Positions 53,989 to 63,406 of a DNA stretch of 64,000 nucleotides are shown here, in pieces. Source of the stretch: DT-111 sp965263225. Lineage in GTDB: Bacteria; Bacteroidota; Bacteroidia; Chitinophagales; Saprospiraceae. The notes beneath the pieces are model-generated. The model did not search any database and was not told where the DNA came from. It saw nothing but the letters and a program-made list of their open reading frames with translations. How positions within the stretch are numbered: the first letter of the stretch is position 1; each line of letters begins with the position of its first letter. The DNA is taken from the NCBI GenBank assembly GCA_965263225.1, contig CBDHHG010000001.1:62001-126000 (forward strand), given 5' to 3'. The translations under genes were made by a program, and so were the position numbers.

Positions 53989-54410
53989 TTTTAAGTCTTA
54001 GGTCTACGCTTAGATACGTTGCAGCGACACGGATCGGTTTTGGGTAGCTAAGGCTGAATCTTAAAAGGCTTCGGCCACGGTCAAGTAAGGTGACAGGTTT
54101 CCTTTGTATAAAAAACAATGGGCAAAGCAATGAGGCTACTTTTCTGTACAAAGCTTTTTTGGCGTCCAAGACTATCCGCCTCTTGTGCGAAAAATAGATT
54201 AGAGAGCAGTAGCAACAATACTACTCCAAATGCTGGGAAAGAGGAGCTCTGTTTCATCATTAGCTGGACCTGAAAAACATGCGGCTGCCCTAGCATACCG
54301 CCCCTCACGCCCGAAGATCAGCAAAAAAAAATCGTTTTTCGAAAACCGATAATCCAACTGTCTCCGTAACTACAGTTGAACATTAAATAACATAGTTGAA
54401 ATTCGTAATC
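53989..54410. other. Region with an outer-membrane protein fragment
   Basis: The stretch between the glycosyltransferase gene and the DUF4331 gene. It contains only the truncated minus-strand gene at 54081-54260. A second minus-strand frame at 53975-54169 could be out-of-frame debris of the same gene. Confidence 0.45.
54081..54260 (-). pseudogene. N-terminal fragment of an outer-membrane (D15/BamA-like) protein
   Basis: The ATG complementary to 54258-54260 opens a 60-codon frame with an excellent signal peptide (VVLLLLLSNLFFAQ) followed by RQKSFVQKSSLIALPIVFYTKET. In Bacteroidota that phrase (KSxhhhLPhVFYxPET) begins a group of D15/BamA-like outer-membrane proteins of several hundred residues. 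Here the frame stops after CHLT, and no barrel follows before the glycosyltransferase start at 53988, so the body has been deleted. This reading is by memory of the family and is tentative. Confidence 0.5.
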
Positions 54411-55067
54411 ATGAAAAACAAAAATCTATTCCTTACAGTCTTGGCTCTCATAGCCACTACTGTAGGAATCATGTGGGCCGCCGATCACATTGACGCACCT
54501 GCTGTAACCTCAACGACCAGTGATATCACTGACTACTTTGCTTTTGAAAGCCCAGAAAACCCGGACAATCTAGTATTTGTCTGTAATCTGCAAGGCTTGT
54601 TAGATCCTACCGCCACTAGCACTGCTAAATTTGATGAACAAGTGATGGTAGAGTTTAACATCGACAATACCGGAGACAGTCAAGAAGATTTGGTGATCCA
54701 GGCTTTATTCCAGAATGAAAAACTACAGGTTTACGGCCCAGTGGTCCCATCCCAAAAAGGAACCATTAGTGCAGTAGAAACGGGAGCTACCCTGACAGAA
54801 ACGAACATTAGCACCTACAATCAAGCCGTTAATGTGGGGACAAATGGAGGTATTAAAGTCTTTGCTGGCCCTAGAGATGATCCTTTCTTCTTTGACTTCG
54901 CTCAATTCAATGAAGTCCTAGCGGGAAATGCTACTGGTTTCAAGAATCCAGGCACTGACACCTTCGCCGGCACCAATGTCCTTTCTGTAGTGGTAGAAGT
55001 TCCTAAAGCCCTTCTAGGTTCTGCTACTACCCTAAACACCTGGGTGGAGGCCAAAAGGAAAATCTAG
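54411..55067 (+). CDS. DUF4331 N-terminal half protein, exported
   Basis: A 218-residue exported protein from the ATG at 54411 (TTG 54396 is less likely). The signal sequence ends IMWA, and the mature part begins ADHIDAPAVTSTTSDITDYFAF, the DUF4331 N-terminal signature with its His/Asp pair. It continues through VKVFAGPRDDPFFFDFAQF-like residues to VVVEVPKALLG and WVEAKR, the point where the first half of canonical DUF4331 proteins ends. The second half of the family is supplied by the next gene, so the pair appears to be a split DUF4331 protein. Molecular function is unknown. Confidence 0.85.
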   Translation: MKNKNLFLTVLALIATTVGIMWAADHIDAPAVTSTTSDITDYFAFESPENPDNLVFVCNLQGLLDPTATSTAKFDEQVMVEFNIDNTGDSQEDLVIQALFQNEKLQVYGPVVPSQKGTISAVETGATLTETNISTYNQAVNVGTNGGIKVFAGPRDDPFFFDFAQFNEVLAGNATGFKNPGTDTFAGTNVLSVVVEVPKALLGSATTLNTWVEAKRKI

Positions 55068-55218
55068 TCGACTCCATTTCATCAACTAAATCTATTTAAG
55101 TACAGAACTTTCAGTTTGCTTACTCTTACAGTCCGTAGTACTCTGGCAATTTTTTCGGAAAAAGAAGTAAGCCTGGCAGAGCTATGTTTGTACTAGAATT
55201 TTTTTAATCCATTGTAAC

Positions 55219-55752
55219 ATGAAAAATCCAAAAAGGTATTTGCTACTAAGTTTGATGCTAGGGGCATTATTTCTGAGTAGTTGTAATAAAGACGATGACT
55301 TTAATCCCATTGAAAACTTTCTATTCCAGCAAGAGGATCAGATGGCCCGTCCTGCTATCAACACCGTCTTCGTATCCAGCGACGACAAGGACGTATTCAA
55401 TGTAACTCCTCCTGTACAACAAGGTGCGGCATTCGCCGGTAAATTCAATAGTCGACTTTTGGCACTGAATCCCAATTATACCACCAATGCACTGGGCCTA
55501 GACGCTGCTACCTTCACCAATGTACTAGCTACGGATGTGCTCACGGTAGCCACGCAGCAGCCTACTACTTTCTTTGATGGCACTAATGTCTTGACGGGAC
55601 GTAGACTGGATGATGATGTAATCTCTGTTGAATTACTACTCATTTTTGGTGGTCCTGATGGTACTGCTAATCCCGGGCTAACCGACGATAATGTAGATGC
55701 CAATGACAAAGCATTCTTGAATACATTCCCGTATTTGGCTAGCCCGCACTAA
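55219..55752 (+). CDS. DUF4331 C-terminal half lipoprotein
   Basis: A 177-residue lipoprotein: the lipobox is LSSC22, and the next residues, NKDDDF, fit the acidic surface-export signal (LES) of Bacteroidota lipoproteins, so it may face outwards. MARPAINTVFV, GRRLDDDVISVELLLIFGG and LTDDNVDANDKAFLNTFPYLASPH are the C-terminal signatures of DUF4331. It lies 151 bases after the N-half gene and 83 bases before the TPR gene on the same strand, so all three are probably one operon. Confidence 0.85.
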   Translation: MKNPKRYLLLSLMLGALFLSSCNKDDDFNPIENFLFQQEDQMARPAINTVFVSSDDKDVFNVTPPVQQGAAFAGKFNSRLLALNPNYTTNALGLDAATFTNVLATDVLTVATQQPTTFFDGTNVLTGRRLDDDVISVELLLIFGGPDGTANPGLTDDNVDANDKAFLNTFPYLASPH

Positions 55753-55835
55753 GAACTAGCATTTCTCATGAACAATCCGCAGGGCCAATGCCTAGGTATT
55801 TGGCCCTGCCCTTAAATATCCACATTCCCAACACC

Positions 55836-57134
55836 ATGAAAAAATTATTCTTGCTGCTGGCTGTAGTCAGCTTATTGGGACTATGGTCTTACCAGTCTAA
55901 TCGTCCCATAGTCCAGTATGAGGAGGTCAAGCCATACTTGCAAACTCAATACTATAATTATGAGAAGTCTCAACTTCTAGAACAGGTAGAATTTTGGACC
56001 AGGCGGCTAAAGGAGCAAACTGCTAACAATGTATATCAACAAAGGCTAGCCAACTTGCAGGCTCAATACTTTCGCCTGACAGGTAAAATCAACTACTTAC
56101 GTCAATCTGATAGCCTACTACTAGATCTAGCGGAGCGTTTCCCGAATACGGTTTCCCATTGGCAAGGATTGGCACAAAACGCTATCGCTGGACATGAATT
56201 TGCCAAAGCCGATCACTATGCTAACCAAGCACTAGCCATTGGAGAGAAAAGGTACCAATCCAGCTTAATCAAAGTAGATATATTGCTGGAACGTGGCAAT
56301 CGTCAGGAGGCACTCGGCTTACTTAATGCACTAGGTAATCCGTATAGCTTCGAATACCTCACCAGAAAGGTCAAACTAGCGGATCAACTAGGACAGTTGG
56401 ATGAGGCTATTCATTGGATGGAAAAAGCCGTTGGCCGAGCTAGATCTTCTGGAGATCCTAAGCTGATAAGTTGGTCCTTGGCTAATCTGGCTGATATGTA
56501 TGGTCATCAAGGTAAAATCCAGAAATCCTATCACACCTTTTTGCAAGCTTTGCAGTTCAATCCAGCAGAATTACACGCTTTAAAAGGTATCGCATGGATC
56601 GCTTTTTCTCATGACAAAGCCCCCATTCAAGCCAAAGACATCGTAAGATTCTTGCAATCACTCCAAGATATTCCCGACTATGACTTACTATTGGCAGATA
56701 TCGCAACCTACCAAAAGGAGGTTCGACAAGCCAAAATCCATACTGAGCGTTTCCTAGATCGAGCGAGTCAGGCAGCTTATGGATTTTTGTACACCCGACC
56801 ACTCGTCCAACTACAACTAGATAAAGGAGAAATAGCTGAACCTGCTATTAGAACCGAAGCCGAAATCAGCCAGCGGGCTCATCCGCTTTCCTTCGCCATT
56901 AGAGCCAAGTTTTTGCACGATCTAGGCGCAAAGGATGCCGCTATAAAAATGTTAGAGGAAAAAGTCTTAGGGCAAACCGAAGAACCAGATGCCCTCTACT
57001 TGGCTGGTATGATATATAAAGACAGTGGAAGACCAAAGCAAGCCAGGGCTTTGCTTAGAGCGGCACGGGAAGCGACTTTTGAACTAGGACCTGTTGCAGA
57101 ATTTGAAATTAAAAATGCCCTGAGAGCGCTCTAG
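55836..57134 (+). CDS. TPR-repeat protein, exported or membrane-anchored
   Basis: A 432-residue protein from the ATG at 55836, which gives a signal or anchor sequence (KKLFLLLAVVSLLGLWSY). It consists of helix pairs of tetratricopeptide type: ERFPNTVSHWQGLAQNAI, FAKADHYANQALAIGEKRY, GQLDEAIHWMEKAVGRAR, GKIQKSYHTFLQALQFNPAELHALKGIAW and PDALYLAGMIYKDSGRPKQARALLRAA. TPRs bind other proteins. Its place after the split DUF4331 genes suggests it assembles or presents those two halves. The 3' end overlaps the convergent hydrolase gene by 4 bases. Confidence 0.8.
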   Translation: MKKLFLLLAVVSLLGLWSYQSNRPIVQYEEVKPYLQTQYYNYEKSQLLEQVEFWTRRLKEQTANNVYQQRLANLQAQYFRLTGKINYLRQSDSLLLDLAERFPNTVSHWQGLAQNAIAGHEFAKADHYANQALAIGEKRYQSSLIKVDILLERGNRQEALGLLNALGNPYSFEYLTRKVKLADQLGQLDEAIHWMEKAVGRARSSGDPKLISWSLANLADMYGHQGKIQKSYHTFLQALQFNPAELHALKGIAWIAFSHDKAPIQAKDIVRFLQSLQDIPDYDLLLADIATYQKEVRQAKIHTERFLDRASQAAYGFLYTRPLVQLQLDKGEIAEPAIRTEAEISQRAHPLSFAIRAKFLHDLGAKDAAIKMLEEKVLGQTEEPDALYLAGMIYKDSGRPKQARALLRAAREATFELGPVAEFEIKNALRAL

Positions 57135-57940
57135 TCCTCGACTAGTATTTGCTGAAAATGAATACCCAATTCCTGATTAACCAGTTGATGCCCTTGCTCA
57201 AATACATGAAGCTGTACTTGAGGTATCGGTTTCGCCCATTTCCGTACGGCGGCTGTATTGATGAATTTATCGCGCGTACCCAGGCTCAGACTACAAGGCA
57301 GATTGTGTTGAAGCAGTATCCGACGAGATTGACGGGCAGATACTGGGAAATTAGGTAAAGAGAGCCAGGTCTTAAATAAGCGATCCGTTTGAATAGAAGT
57401 CCTGAGTTGCTTTTCGATATAGATTAAACTGAAATGGTCGAGCAAACGCCAGTCGTGCAGACGCTGAGCCAACCGCAACCATTTGTCGGGATGGCGAGCA
57501 ATAGCATAAAATAAGCCACGGCGAACAAACTGAGGGACTAAGCTGGGATAAAAGGTGCGATAAGTAGCTAATCCGTCGGGGGCGATAAGATGAATCCCTT
57601 TCAATTGCTGGGGAAAAAAATCCAGCATCGATAGGATAATTCTCCCTCCAAGACTAAAGCCCATCCACTCAAAGTTGCGCCTTTGAAGTTGAGTTAGGAC
57701 AACTTGTATCCATTCCCGAACATCACTTCGCGTATATTGCTCCCTTTGCCATTGCGTTCTACCATGAAAAGGAAGATCAAACGCTACTAATGTACAATGA
57801 TCCGATAAGGCCACTCCAATAGGTTCAAACAGAGAAGCAGGGTTGGAGAAGCCCGGGAAAGCTATGATCAGGCGTTCGCCTTGGCCCCAGGATAGAAAGT
57901 GTATCCGGCCTTTATCGGTATGGATGAATTGTCCGTTCAT
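57131..57940 (-). CDS. Alpha/beta hydrolase
   Basis: A 269-residue alpha/beta hydrolase without a signal peptide. The oxyanion phrase IIAFPGFSNPASLFEPIG replaces the usual HG. The nucleophile is Ser96 in MGFSLGGR, the acid is in LGTRDKFIN, and the histidine is in FEQGHQLVNQ. Substrate unknown; fits esterase/lipase or MenH-like enzymes. It is alone on its strand. Confidence 0.85.
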   Translation of the reverse strand: MNGQFIHTDKGRIHFLSWGQGERLIIAFPGFSNPASLFEPIGVALSDHCTLVAFDLPFHGRTQWQREQYTRSDVREWIQVVLTQLQRRNFEWMGFSLGGRIILSMLDFFPQQLKGIHLIAPDGLATYRTFYPSLVPQFVRRGLFYAIARHPDKWLRLAQRLHDWRLLDHFSLIYIEKQLRTSIQTDRLFKTWLSLPNFPVSARQSRRILLQHNLPCSLSLGTRDKFINTAAVRKWAKPIPQVQLHVFEQGHQLVNQELGIHFQQILVED

Positions 57941-58195
57941 AAGTGCTCAGCGTCCTGATCAAGACAGTAGTTACACATTTAGTGTTTAAGGTTTTAACCA
58001 ATAATAAATTTTGCCGTTAATCATTTGCAGGAATGAGGCTCAAATAAATAAGGCAAATAGGCTTTATCTTTTGTCGACTTGTGAGTTTGTATATCCCTCA
58101 TTCCTAACTCAGTCCATGGTGTGCAAAAGTATTAAACGGTTGGCAAGTACCCAATGAAAATTACCGACCAACACACCAAGCTAAAAACATCAACA

Positions 58196-58999
58196 ATGAA
58201 AAAACTTGCAGGAATACTCCTCTTGGCTAGTATGTCGCTACTATTGTGCGTATCGGGTTGCAAAGTAGCAGATTATGCCTCAGCTTCCAAGCCAATTAGT
58301 CATGCCATCTGGGATTCTTTGTTGCGACAACACGTCGATGAAGCGGGCTTTGTCGATTATGAGGGATTTATTCAAGATAGTGTTCGCTTTAATGACTATT
58401 TAGACCTCTTGTCTCGGAATCATCCCAATGAACAGAATTGGTCTAAAGATGACCGCCTCGCCTATTGGATCAATGCTTATAATGCCTTTACCGTCAAAAT
58501 GATCATGAATCATTATCCAGTAGCTAGCATCAAGGATATCAAAAAAGGCATTCCATTTGTTAATACGGTATGGGATATCAAATTTATCCAGATTGAAGAG
58601 GCAACCTATGATCTCAATAATATCGAGCACGGTATTATCCGGCCGAAGTTTAAGGACCCACGCATTCATTTCGCCGTGAATTGCGCCTCCTTTTCCTGTC
58701 CCAAATTGCTGAATACTGCCTTTACCGGAGAAAAGCTAGAGCAGCAACTGGATCAGGCCGCCAGAGATTTCTTAGCGGACCCTACCAAAAACATCATTAC
58801 CAAAGATGAAGTGCAGCTCTCCAAGATCCTTTCTTGGTACCGAATGGATTTCAGAAAATATGATAATATCCTTGACTTTGTGAATACCTATGGTCCGATC
58901 GCAGTCTCTCCGAAAGCCAAAGTAAAATATATTCCCTACGACTGGAGTTTGAACGCTCAAGGCGAGGTGCCGGTGGCTGAGGAAAGCGCCGGAGAATAA
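58196..58999 (+). CDS. DUF547 lipoprotein
   Basis: A 267-residue lipoprotein from the ATG at 58196; the lipobox is VSGC22. The DUF547 pattern is present: DRLAYWINAYNAFTVKMIMNHYP, VWDIKFIQIEEATYDLNNIEHGIIRPKF and IHFAVNCASFSCPKLLNTAF, then DFLADPTKNI and LSKILSWYRMDF. DUF547 is predicted to be related to papain-like or transglutaminase-like folds, with the conserved Cys-x-x-x-x-Cys region as the probable site, but no activity is established. Envelope-located. Confidence 0.9.
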   Translation: MKKLAGILLLASMSLLLCVSGCKVADYASASKPISHAIWDSLLRQHVDEAGFVDYEGFIQDSVRFNDYLDLLSRNHPNEQNWSKDDRLAYWINAYNAFTVKMIMNHYPVASIKDIKKGIPFVNTVWDIKFIQIEEATYDLNNIEHGIIRPKFKDPRIHFAVNCASFSCPKLLNTAFTGEKLEQQLDQAARDFLADPTKNIITKDEVQLSKILSWYRMDFRKYDNILDFVNTYGPIAVSPKAKVKYIPYDWSLNAQGEVPVAEESAGE

Positions 59000-59176
59000 A
59001 CAGAAAAAGGGGCGATTAGGGATGTCTCAGCCACTCTAATTTCCCCTTTACCACTTACCATTCTCTACTTGCACGTTACCCGCACAGATATCCCCATTAC
59101 CGTCTAGCTATCGTTTTCATGCTTTTGATGGAAGAAATTGTAGAAAAAAAGTTCTCCATCATCAAATCAAATAAGC

Positions 59177-60160
59177 ATGACACATAACGATGCAAATGAT
59201 CTTAACCTCAGCGTAAAACCTACAGATTTAAAACCTTTATTCAAAACCAATGCTTTTCGTCACGCCTCTGCCATCGCTTTGGATTGGCTAATCATCGCAA
59301 TTACTATTACTGCTTGCAGCTATTACTTTACTTGGTATACCTATCTGGCAGCTATTCTGATCATCGGAGCACGTATGCACGCCCTAGCCATACTCATGCA
59401 CGATGCCTCTCACTATCGTTTTTTGAAAGATAGAAAATGGAATGACAGGCTAACCAACTTGTTGATCATGTATCCGCTCTTCAGTTCGATTGAGGTGTAC
59501 CGACAAAATCACATGCGCCACCACCGACACCTAAATACCGAAGAGGATCCCGATTGGGTATCGAAGCTAGGCAAGAAGAGCTTTACCTTCCCCAAAACCA
59601 AACAGGCCTTTTTATTGACCATTTTGTCATATTTCACCTTACTGCAAGGGATCAAGGATGCCATCTGGTTCTTGAAGCGATTCTCCGTATCTAAGGAGGC
59701 GAAGGAGAACAAGGCCAAGGGTAAGAAAAACCGAGCTTCCTTAATCTTTATGCTCTCGCTTTTTACCCTGCTAACGGTATTCAACGGATGGGCTTACTAT
59801 GGCTTGTTCTGGGTCATTCCTTACTTATCTACCTTCTTCATGTTTCAATACATTCGCAGCGTCGCAGAGCACTTTGGCGAGCTAGCCTATGATCACCTTC
59901 TTACGTCTACTCGTACAGTGAAAACCAATGTATTAGAACAATTCCTCCTGGCTCCACATAATGTGGGCTATCATCTAGAACACCACCTATACCCTGCCGT
60001 ACCGTTTTACAATCTACCCAAACTTCATAATTTACTGATGGAGGGAGAAGAGTATCAGGAGAAGGCGCATGTGACTCAAGGCTATTTCATTGGCCTTTTC
60101 AATGAGTTAGGAAAGGTCGAAATACCTATCGAGAGTGGCCAAAAGGCCCAGGTCATCTAG
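59177..60160 (+). CDS. Membrane fatty acid desaturase
   Basis: A di-iron membrane desaturase of 327 residues, expected to add a double bond to fatty acyl chains in membrane lipids. The three histidine boxes are complete: HDASH (75-79), HMRHH (112-116, plus His118) and HLEHH (266-270). Membrane helices lie at about 32-68, 140-160, 188-228. The box spacing fits the family that acts on acyl-lipids. A Lys-rich cytoplasmic loop is at 171-186. It may adjust membrane fluidity in cold, which is general for the family. Confidence 0.93.
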   Translation: MTHNDANDLNLSVKPTDLKPLFKTNAFRHASAIALDWLIIAITITACSYYFTWYTYLAAILIIGARMHALAILMHDASHYRFLKDRKWNDRLTNLLIMYPLFSSIEVYRQNHMRHHRHLNTEEDPDWVSKLGKKSFTFPKTKQAFLLTILSYFTLLQGIKDAIWFLKRFSVSKEAKENKAKGKKNRASLIFMLSLFTLLTVFNGWAYYGLFWVIPYLSTFFMFQYIRSVAEHFGELAYDHLLTSTRTVKTNVLEQFLLAPHNVGYHLEHHLYPAVPFYNLPKLHNLLMEGEEYQEKAHVTQGYFIGLFNELGKVEIPIESGQKAQVI

Positions 60161-60178
60161 CATAAGTCATAGGTATCT

Positions 60179-60190
60179 ACTAGTACTAGT
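60179..60190. repeat. 12-base perfect palindrome
   Basis: ACTAGTACTAGT is fully self-complementary. It lies in the short convergent gap after the desaturase gene; its role is unclear. Confidence 0.35.
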
Positions 60191-60202
60191 TCAACTGTTT
60201 GA

Positions 60203-60234
60203 AAGAGGGAGGTCGAAAATTTGATTTCCCTCTT
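60203..60234. terminator. Terminator between desaturase and smpB
   Basis: AAGAGGGA (60203-60210) pairs perfectly with TCCCTCTT (60227-60234) and CCTCTTT follows. It lies between convergent genes. Confidence 0.6.
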
Positions 60235-60250
60235 CCTCTTTATGGCGAGC

Positions 60251-60718
60251 CTACAATCTGATCTTTTTCATTCTGGCCATATCGCGCTTCATATCCTTGT
60301 CCTTGATAGACTGACGCTTATCATGTGATTTTTTACCTTGAGCCAGTGCGATTTCTACTTTCGCAAAGCCCCTTTCGGTGAGATAAAGGCGATAAGGTAT
60401 GAGGGTAAAGCCTCGCTCTTTGATTTTTTTCTCCAGTTTCCTAAGCTCTTGGCGGCGCATTAAGAGTTTGCGAGTACGGCGAGTTTCATGATTGAAAATG
60501 TTGCCAAAATTGTATTCGGCAATGAACATGTTCTTTATATATAGTTCGCCTTTTTTAAAGAAACAATAGGCATCTCGGAGATTCGCATTATTGCTCCGGA
60601 TAGATTTGATCTCCGTTCCCTGTAATACCAGGCCAGCTTCATAAGTATCAATAAAATGATATTCATGCCTGGCTTTTCTATTAAGTATCTCGACTTTATT
60701 TTTTTTCTTCTCTGCCAT
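60251..60718 (-). CDS. smpB: SsrA-binding protein SmpB
   Basis: SmpB brings tmRNA to stalled ribosomes for trans-translation. Length 155 is standard. LNRKARHEYHFIDTYEAGLVLQGTEIKSIR, NLRDAYCFFKKGELYIKNMFIAEY and KSHDKRQSIKDKD are the family's signatures; the last, a Lys/Arg-rich tail, inserts into the decoding site. The start ATG at 60718 gives a charged MAEKKKNKV leader. No tmRNA gene is in the window. Confidence 0.97.
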   Translation of the reverse strand: MAEKKKNKVEILNRKARHEYHFIDTYEAGLVLQGTEIKSIRSNNANLRDAYCFFKKGELYIKNMFIAEYNFGNIFNHETRRTRKLLMRRQELRKLEKKIKERGFTLIPYRLYLTERGFAKVEIALAQGKKSHDKRQSIKDKDMKRDMARMKKIRL

Positions 60719-60933
60719 TTTCGTCGCATTTCTTCCATCGGTATTCTACTGATTCCCTTTGCGCTCCAATGCTTCGGCAAAGAAACGCTTAACAGTAGAA
60801 TAAACCAAATCCTTTGTTGTCCCCAATAATGCAATAGGGGAATGTTCAATACTAGACTACCAAGGAAGGCATCTAAGCTATTAAACTTTCCCCTATTTAA
60901 CTATTTTAATTCGAGAATTGTTCCTTTACCTAC

Positions 60934-63216
60934 CTAGGGCTTGATCACCTTCTTCTTTTTCTTCTTTTTTGGCCCTTCTTCTGTAGGGACAAGTTTAATG
61001 GTTTGCTTCATGCTCTTGGGAGAGCGTTCAAAACCACTAGGCCCCTTTAATTTCTCATCTAAGAAATTACTCATTTTCTGATACAAATGTAACCTGGTTA
61101 AACCACCATATATCCCATGATTCCTATTCGGATAGAAGTAGGTATCGTATTGCTTATTGGCCATAATGAGGGCATTGGCCATCTCTGCCGTTTGCTGGAA
61201 ATGTACATTATCATCTCCCATACCATGTACTAGGAGGTAATTCCCCTTAAGCTGATCCGCAAAATTGACGGGTGAGTTGTTGGCATAACCTTCTGGATTT
61301 TCCTTTTCTGTACGCATATAGCGTTCCGTGTAGATGGTGTCATACCATTTCCAGTTGGTCACCGGAGCCACGGCAATAGCCGCTTTAAAAACATCATTTC
61401 CCTTCAACAAGCACAAGCTAGACATATAGCCACCATAACTCCACCCGAAGATTCCAATTCGTTCTGGATCAGTGTAATCCAAGCTGCCTAAATACTTGGC
61501 TGCTTCAATCTGATCAATGGTTTCATAATGTCCTAATTGCATGTAGGTAATCTTCTTGAAAGCTTCCCCCCTCGCACCTGTACCTCGATTATCCACGCAA
61601 GCTACCAGATAGCCCTGCTGGGCAAGCATTTGGAACCACCAATAGTTCTGTCCTCTCCAATTATCCACCACTTGCTGGCTACCCGGGCCTCCATACAAGT
61701 ACATGAAAACAGGATATTTCTTGTTAGGATCAAAATTCCTAGGCTTGATCATGTAGCCATTTAGGTCGACTTTATCCTTAGTCGTAAAACTGAAGAATTC
61801 TGCTGGCTGAATATCATAGGCCTTCATGCGGCTCTTCAAGTAGCTGTTGTCTTCGATCGTACGTACTTGTTTTCCAGAGCGGTCATATACGATATAGGAA
61901 CTAGGGCTATTGATCCTGGAATGGGTCAAAACATAATAATCGAAAGTACTGCTGTACTGCGCTGTGTTCCAACCTTCAGCTGTCGTGAGCTGTTGATCAT
62001 TCTTCCCATCAAGATCTACTACGTACTCGTGCCTTCGCATCGGAGTCTCCTTCGCAGCTTGGTAGAATACTTTTCCGTTCTTCTCATCTACCCCATGAAA
62101 ATCGGTCATGTCCCACTTCCCTTTCGTCAACTGCTTCACCATCTTTCCATTCATATCGTAGAGGTAGATATGATGATAGCCATCCATTTCACTGGCCCAA
62201 ACGAAATGTTTTTTGTCTTTCAGGAAATATAGATCGTCCAAGACTGACTCTTCGATATAGTACTTATTAGTTTCTTCGAAAAGGGTTTTGGTCTTTCCCG
62301 TTGTGGCCTCCGCCAGTAGTAGTTCCACCTTATTCTGATGACGATTCATTCGGATCACACACAACTGATCTTGTTGACCCGTCCAGCGAATTCTAGGAAT
62401 GTAATGCTCAGTATCCAAACGCGTATCAGCCATTACCGTTTTACCCGTAGTCAAATTGTGAATATGTACACTGACCTTCGCATTATCTTCTCCTACTTTC
62501 GGATATTTAAAGGTTTCATACTCTGGGTAAGCTCCATTGTGATAATGGGTCATCGTAAACTCTTTGACTTCACTTTCATCAAATCGCATGAAGGCGAGAT
62601 ATTTACCATCAGGCGACCATTTAAAGCCAACGGCAATGGCAAACTCTTCTTCGTATACCCAATCCGTTGCACCATTGATAATCGTATTCTTCGCCCCATC
62701 TTCCGTCAGCTGCGTGATCTTTCCCGTGCTTAGGTCCTTGTAATGAAGGTTATTACCATAAACGAAGGCCACCTTATCCGCGGCAGCATTGAAAGTGGCG
62801 TATCGAATCTTATCCGCTGGATAAATAGCCTCAAACGTTTTAGCCTTGCGATCATACACGAAAAACTTAGCTTTTTTAGAACGACGATAGATCCGTTCAG
62901 ACTGTGAGCTAATCATGATTTTCGATTCATCGGCACTAAAGGCATAGTCGCTGACACCTTGAAACGCCTCTGACTCTACGTCGCTAGCATTGAATAAAGT
63001 CGCGGTCAATTTTCCGGTGGTGAAATCGTATTGATTGATCCGGCCTCGCTCCAATCGCGTATAGTGTTTTCCATCATTCATGAAGTTGAATCCGGGCACA
63101 GCGTTGGCCATGAAGGAGTAGTTCTGCCAGATATCTTCCAAGGCAATATCCGGCTGTGCTACACTAAATTGGCAAAAGCATAAGAATGAAATACCAGCAA
63201 TAAAAAGACGATTCAT
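60934..63216 (-). CDS. DPP IV-type S9 family peptidase
   Basis: A 760-residue exported serine peptidase that removes dipeptides from peptide N-termini. The signal peptide ends FSVAQ at about residue 20. The N-terminal beta-propeller (about 40-490) contains the DPP IV dipeptide-anchor GATDWVYEEEFAIAVGFKWSPDG. The catalytic triad is Ser593 (GWSYGGYM), Asp668 (GMGDDNVHF) and His700 (NRNHGIYGG). The C-terminus ends with a Lys-rich PKKKKKKKV tail that is not usual for the family. It has a 5' leader with an 8-bp inverted repeat (63236-63243 and 63274-63281). Confidence 0.94.
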   Translation of the reverse strand: MNRLFIAGISFLCFCQFSVAQPDIALEDIWQNYSFMANAVPGFNFMNDGKHYTRLERGRINQYDFTTGKLTATLFNASDVESEAFQGVSDYAFSADESKIMISSQSERIYRRSKKAKFFVYDRKAKTFEAIYPADKIRYATFNAAADKVAFVYGNNLHYKDLSTGKITQLTEDGAKNTIINGATDWVYEEEFAIAVGFKWSPDGKYLAFMRFDESEVKEFTMTHYHNGAYPEYETFKYPKVGEDNAKVSVHIHNLTTGKTVMADTRLDTEHYIPRIRWTGQQDQLCVIRMNRHQNKVELLLAEATTGKTKTLFEETNKYYIEESVLDDLYFLKDKKHFVWASEMDGYHHIYLYDMNGKMVKQLTKGKWDMTDFHGVDEKNGKVFYQAAKETPMRRHEYVVDLDGKNDQQLTTAEGWNTAQYSSTFDYYVLTHSRINSPSSYIVYDRSGKQVRTIEDNSYLKSRMKAYDIQPAEFFSFTTKDKVDLNGYMIKPRNFDPNKKYPVFMYLYGGPGSQQVVDNWRGQNYWWFQMLAQQGYLVACVDNRGTGARGEAFKKITYMQLGHYETIDQIEAAKYLGSLDYTDPERIGIFGWSYGGYMSSLCLLKGNDVFKAAIAVAPVTNWKWYDTIYTERYMRTEKENPEGYANNSPVNFADQLKGNYLLVHGMGDDNVHFQQTAEMANALIMANKQYDTYFYPNRNHGIYGGLTRLHLYQKMSNFLDEKLKGPSGFERSPKSMKQTIKLVPTEEGPKKKKKKKVIKP

Positions 63217-63235
63217 AAGTTTTTCCTTTAAGCAG

Positions 63236-63281
63236 GTAGTAGGGGTTTATCTTGTACTAGGCTTGATCCACTACCTACTAC
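63236..63281 (-). repeat. Inverted repeat in DPP IV gene leader
   Basis: GTAGTAGG (63236-63243) pairs with CCTACTAC (63274-63281), 20 bases upstream of the start codon. It could be a leader hairpin affecting translation. Confidence 0.35.
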
Positions 63282-63406
63282 TGAGTCAATTTTCGAACAA
63301 TATATTTTCCAATGTATATTTCAAACGTCGCCTAATATCGGACTATTTTGTAGGAATAGAATAAGCGCGTACTTAATTCGCGCGAAAACTAGCAGGATAT
63401 TGCTTT

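Noticed and set aside
53975..54169. 64-aa minus-strand frame
   Set aside because: It overlaps the glycosyltransferase start and the truncated outer-membrane fragment; at most debris of the latter.
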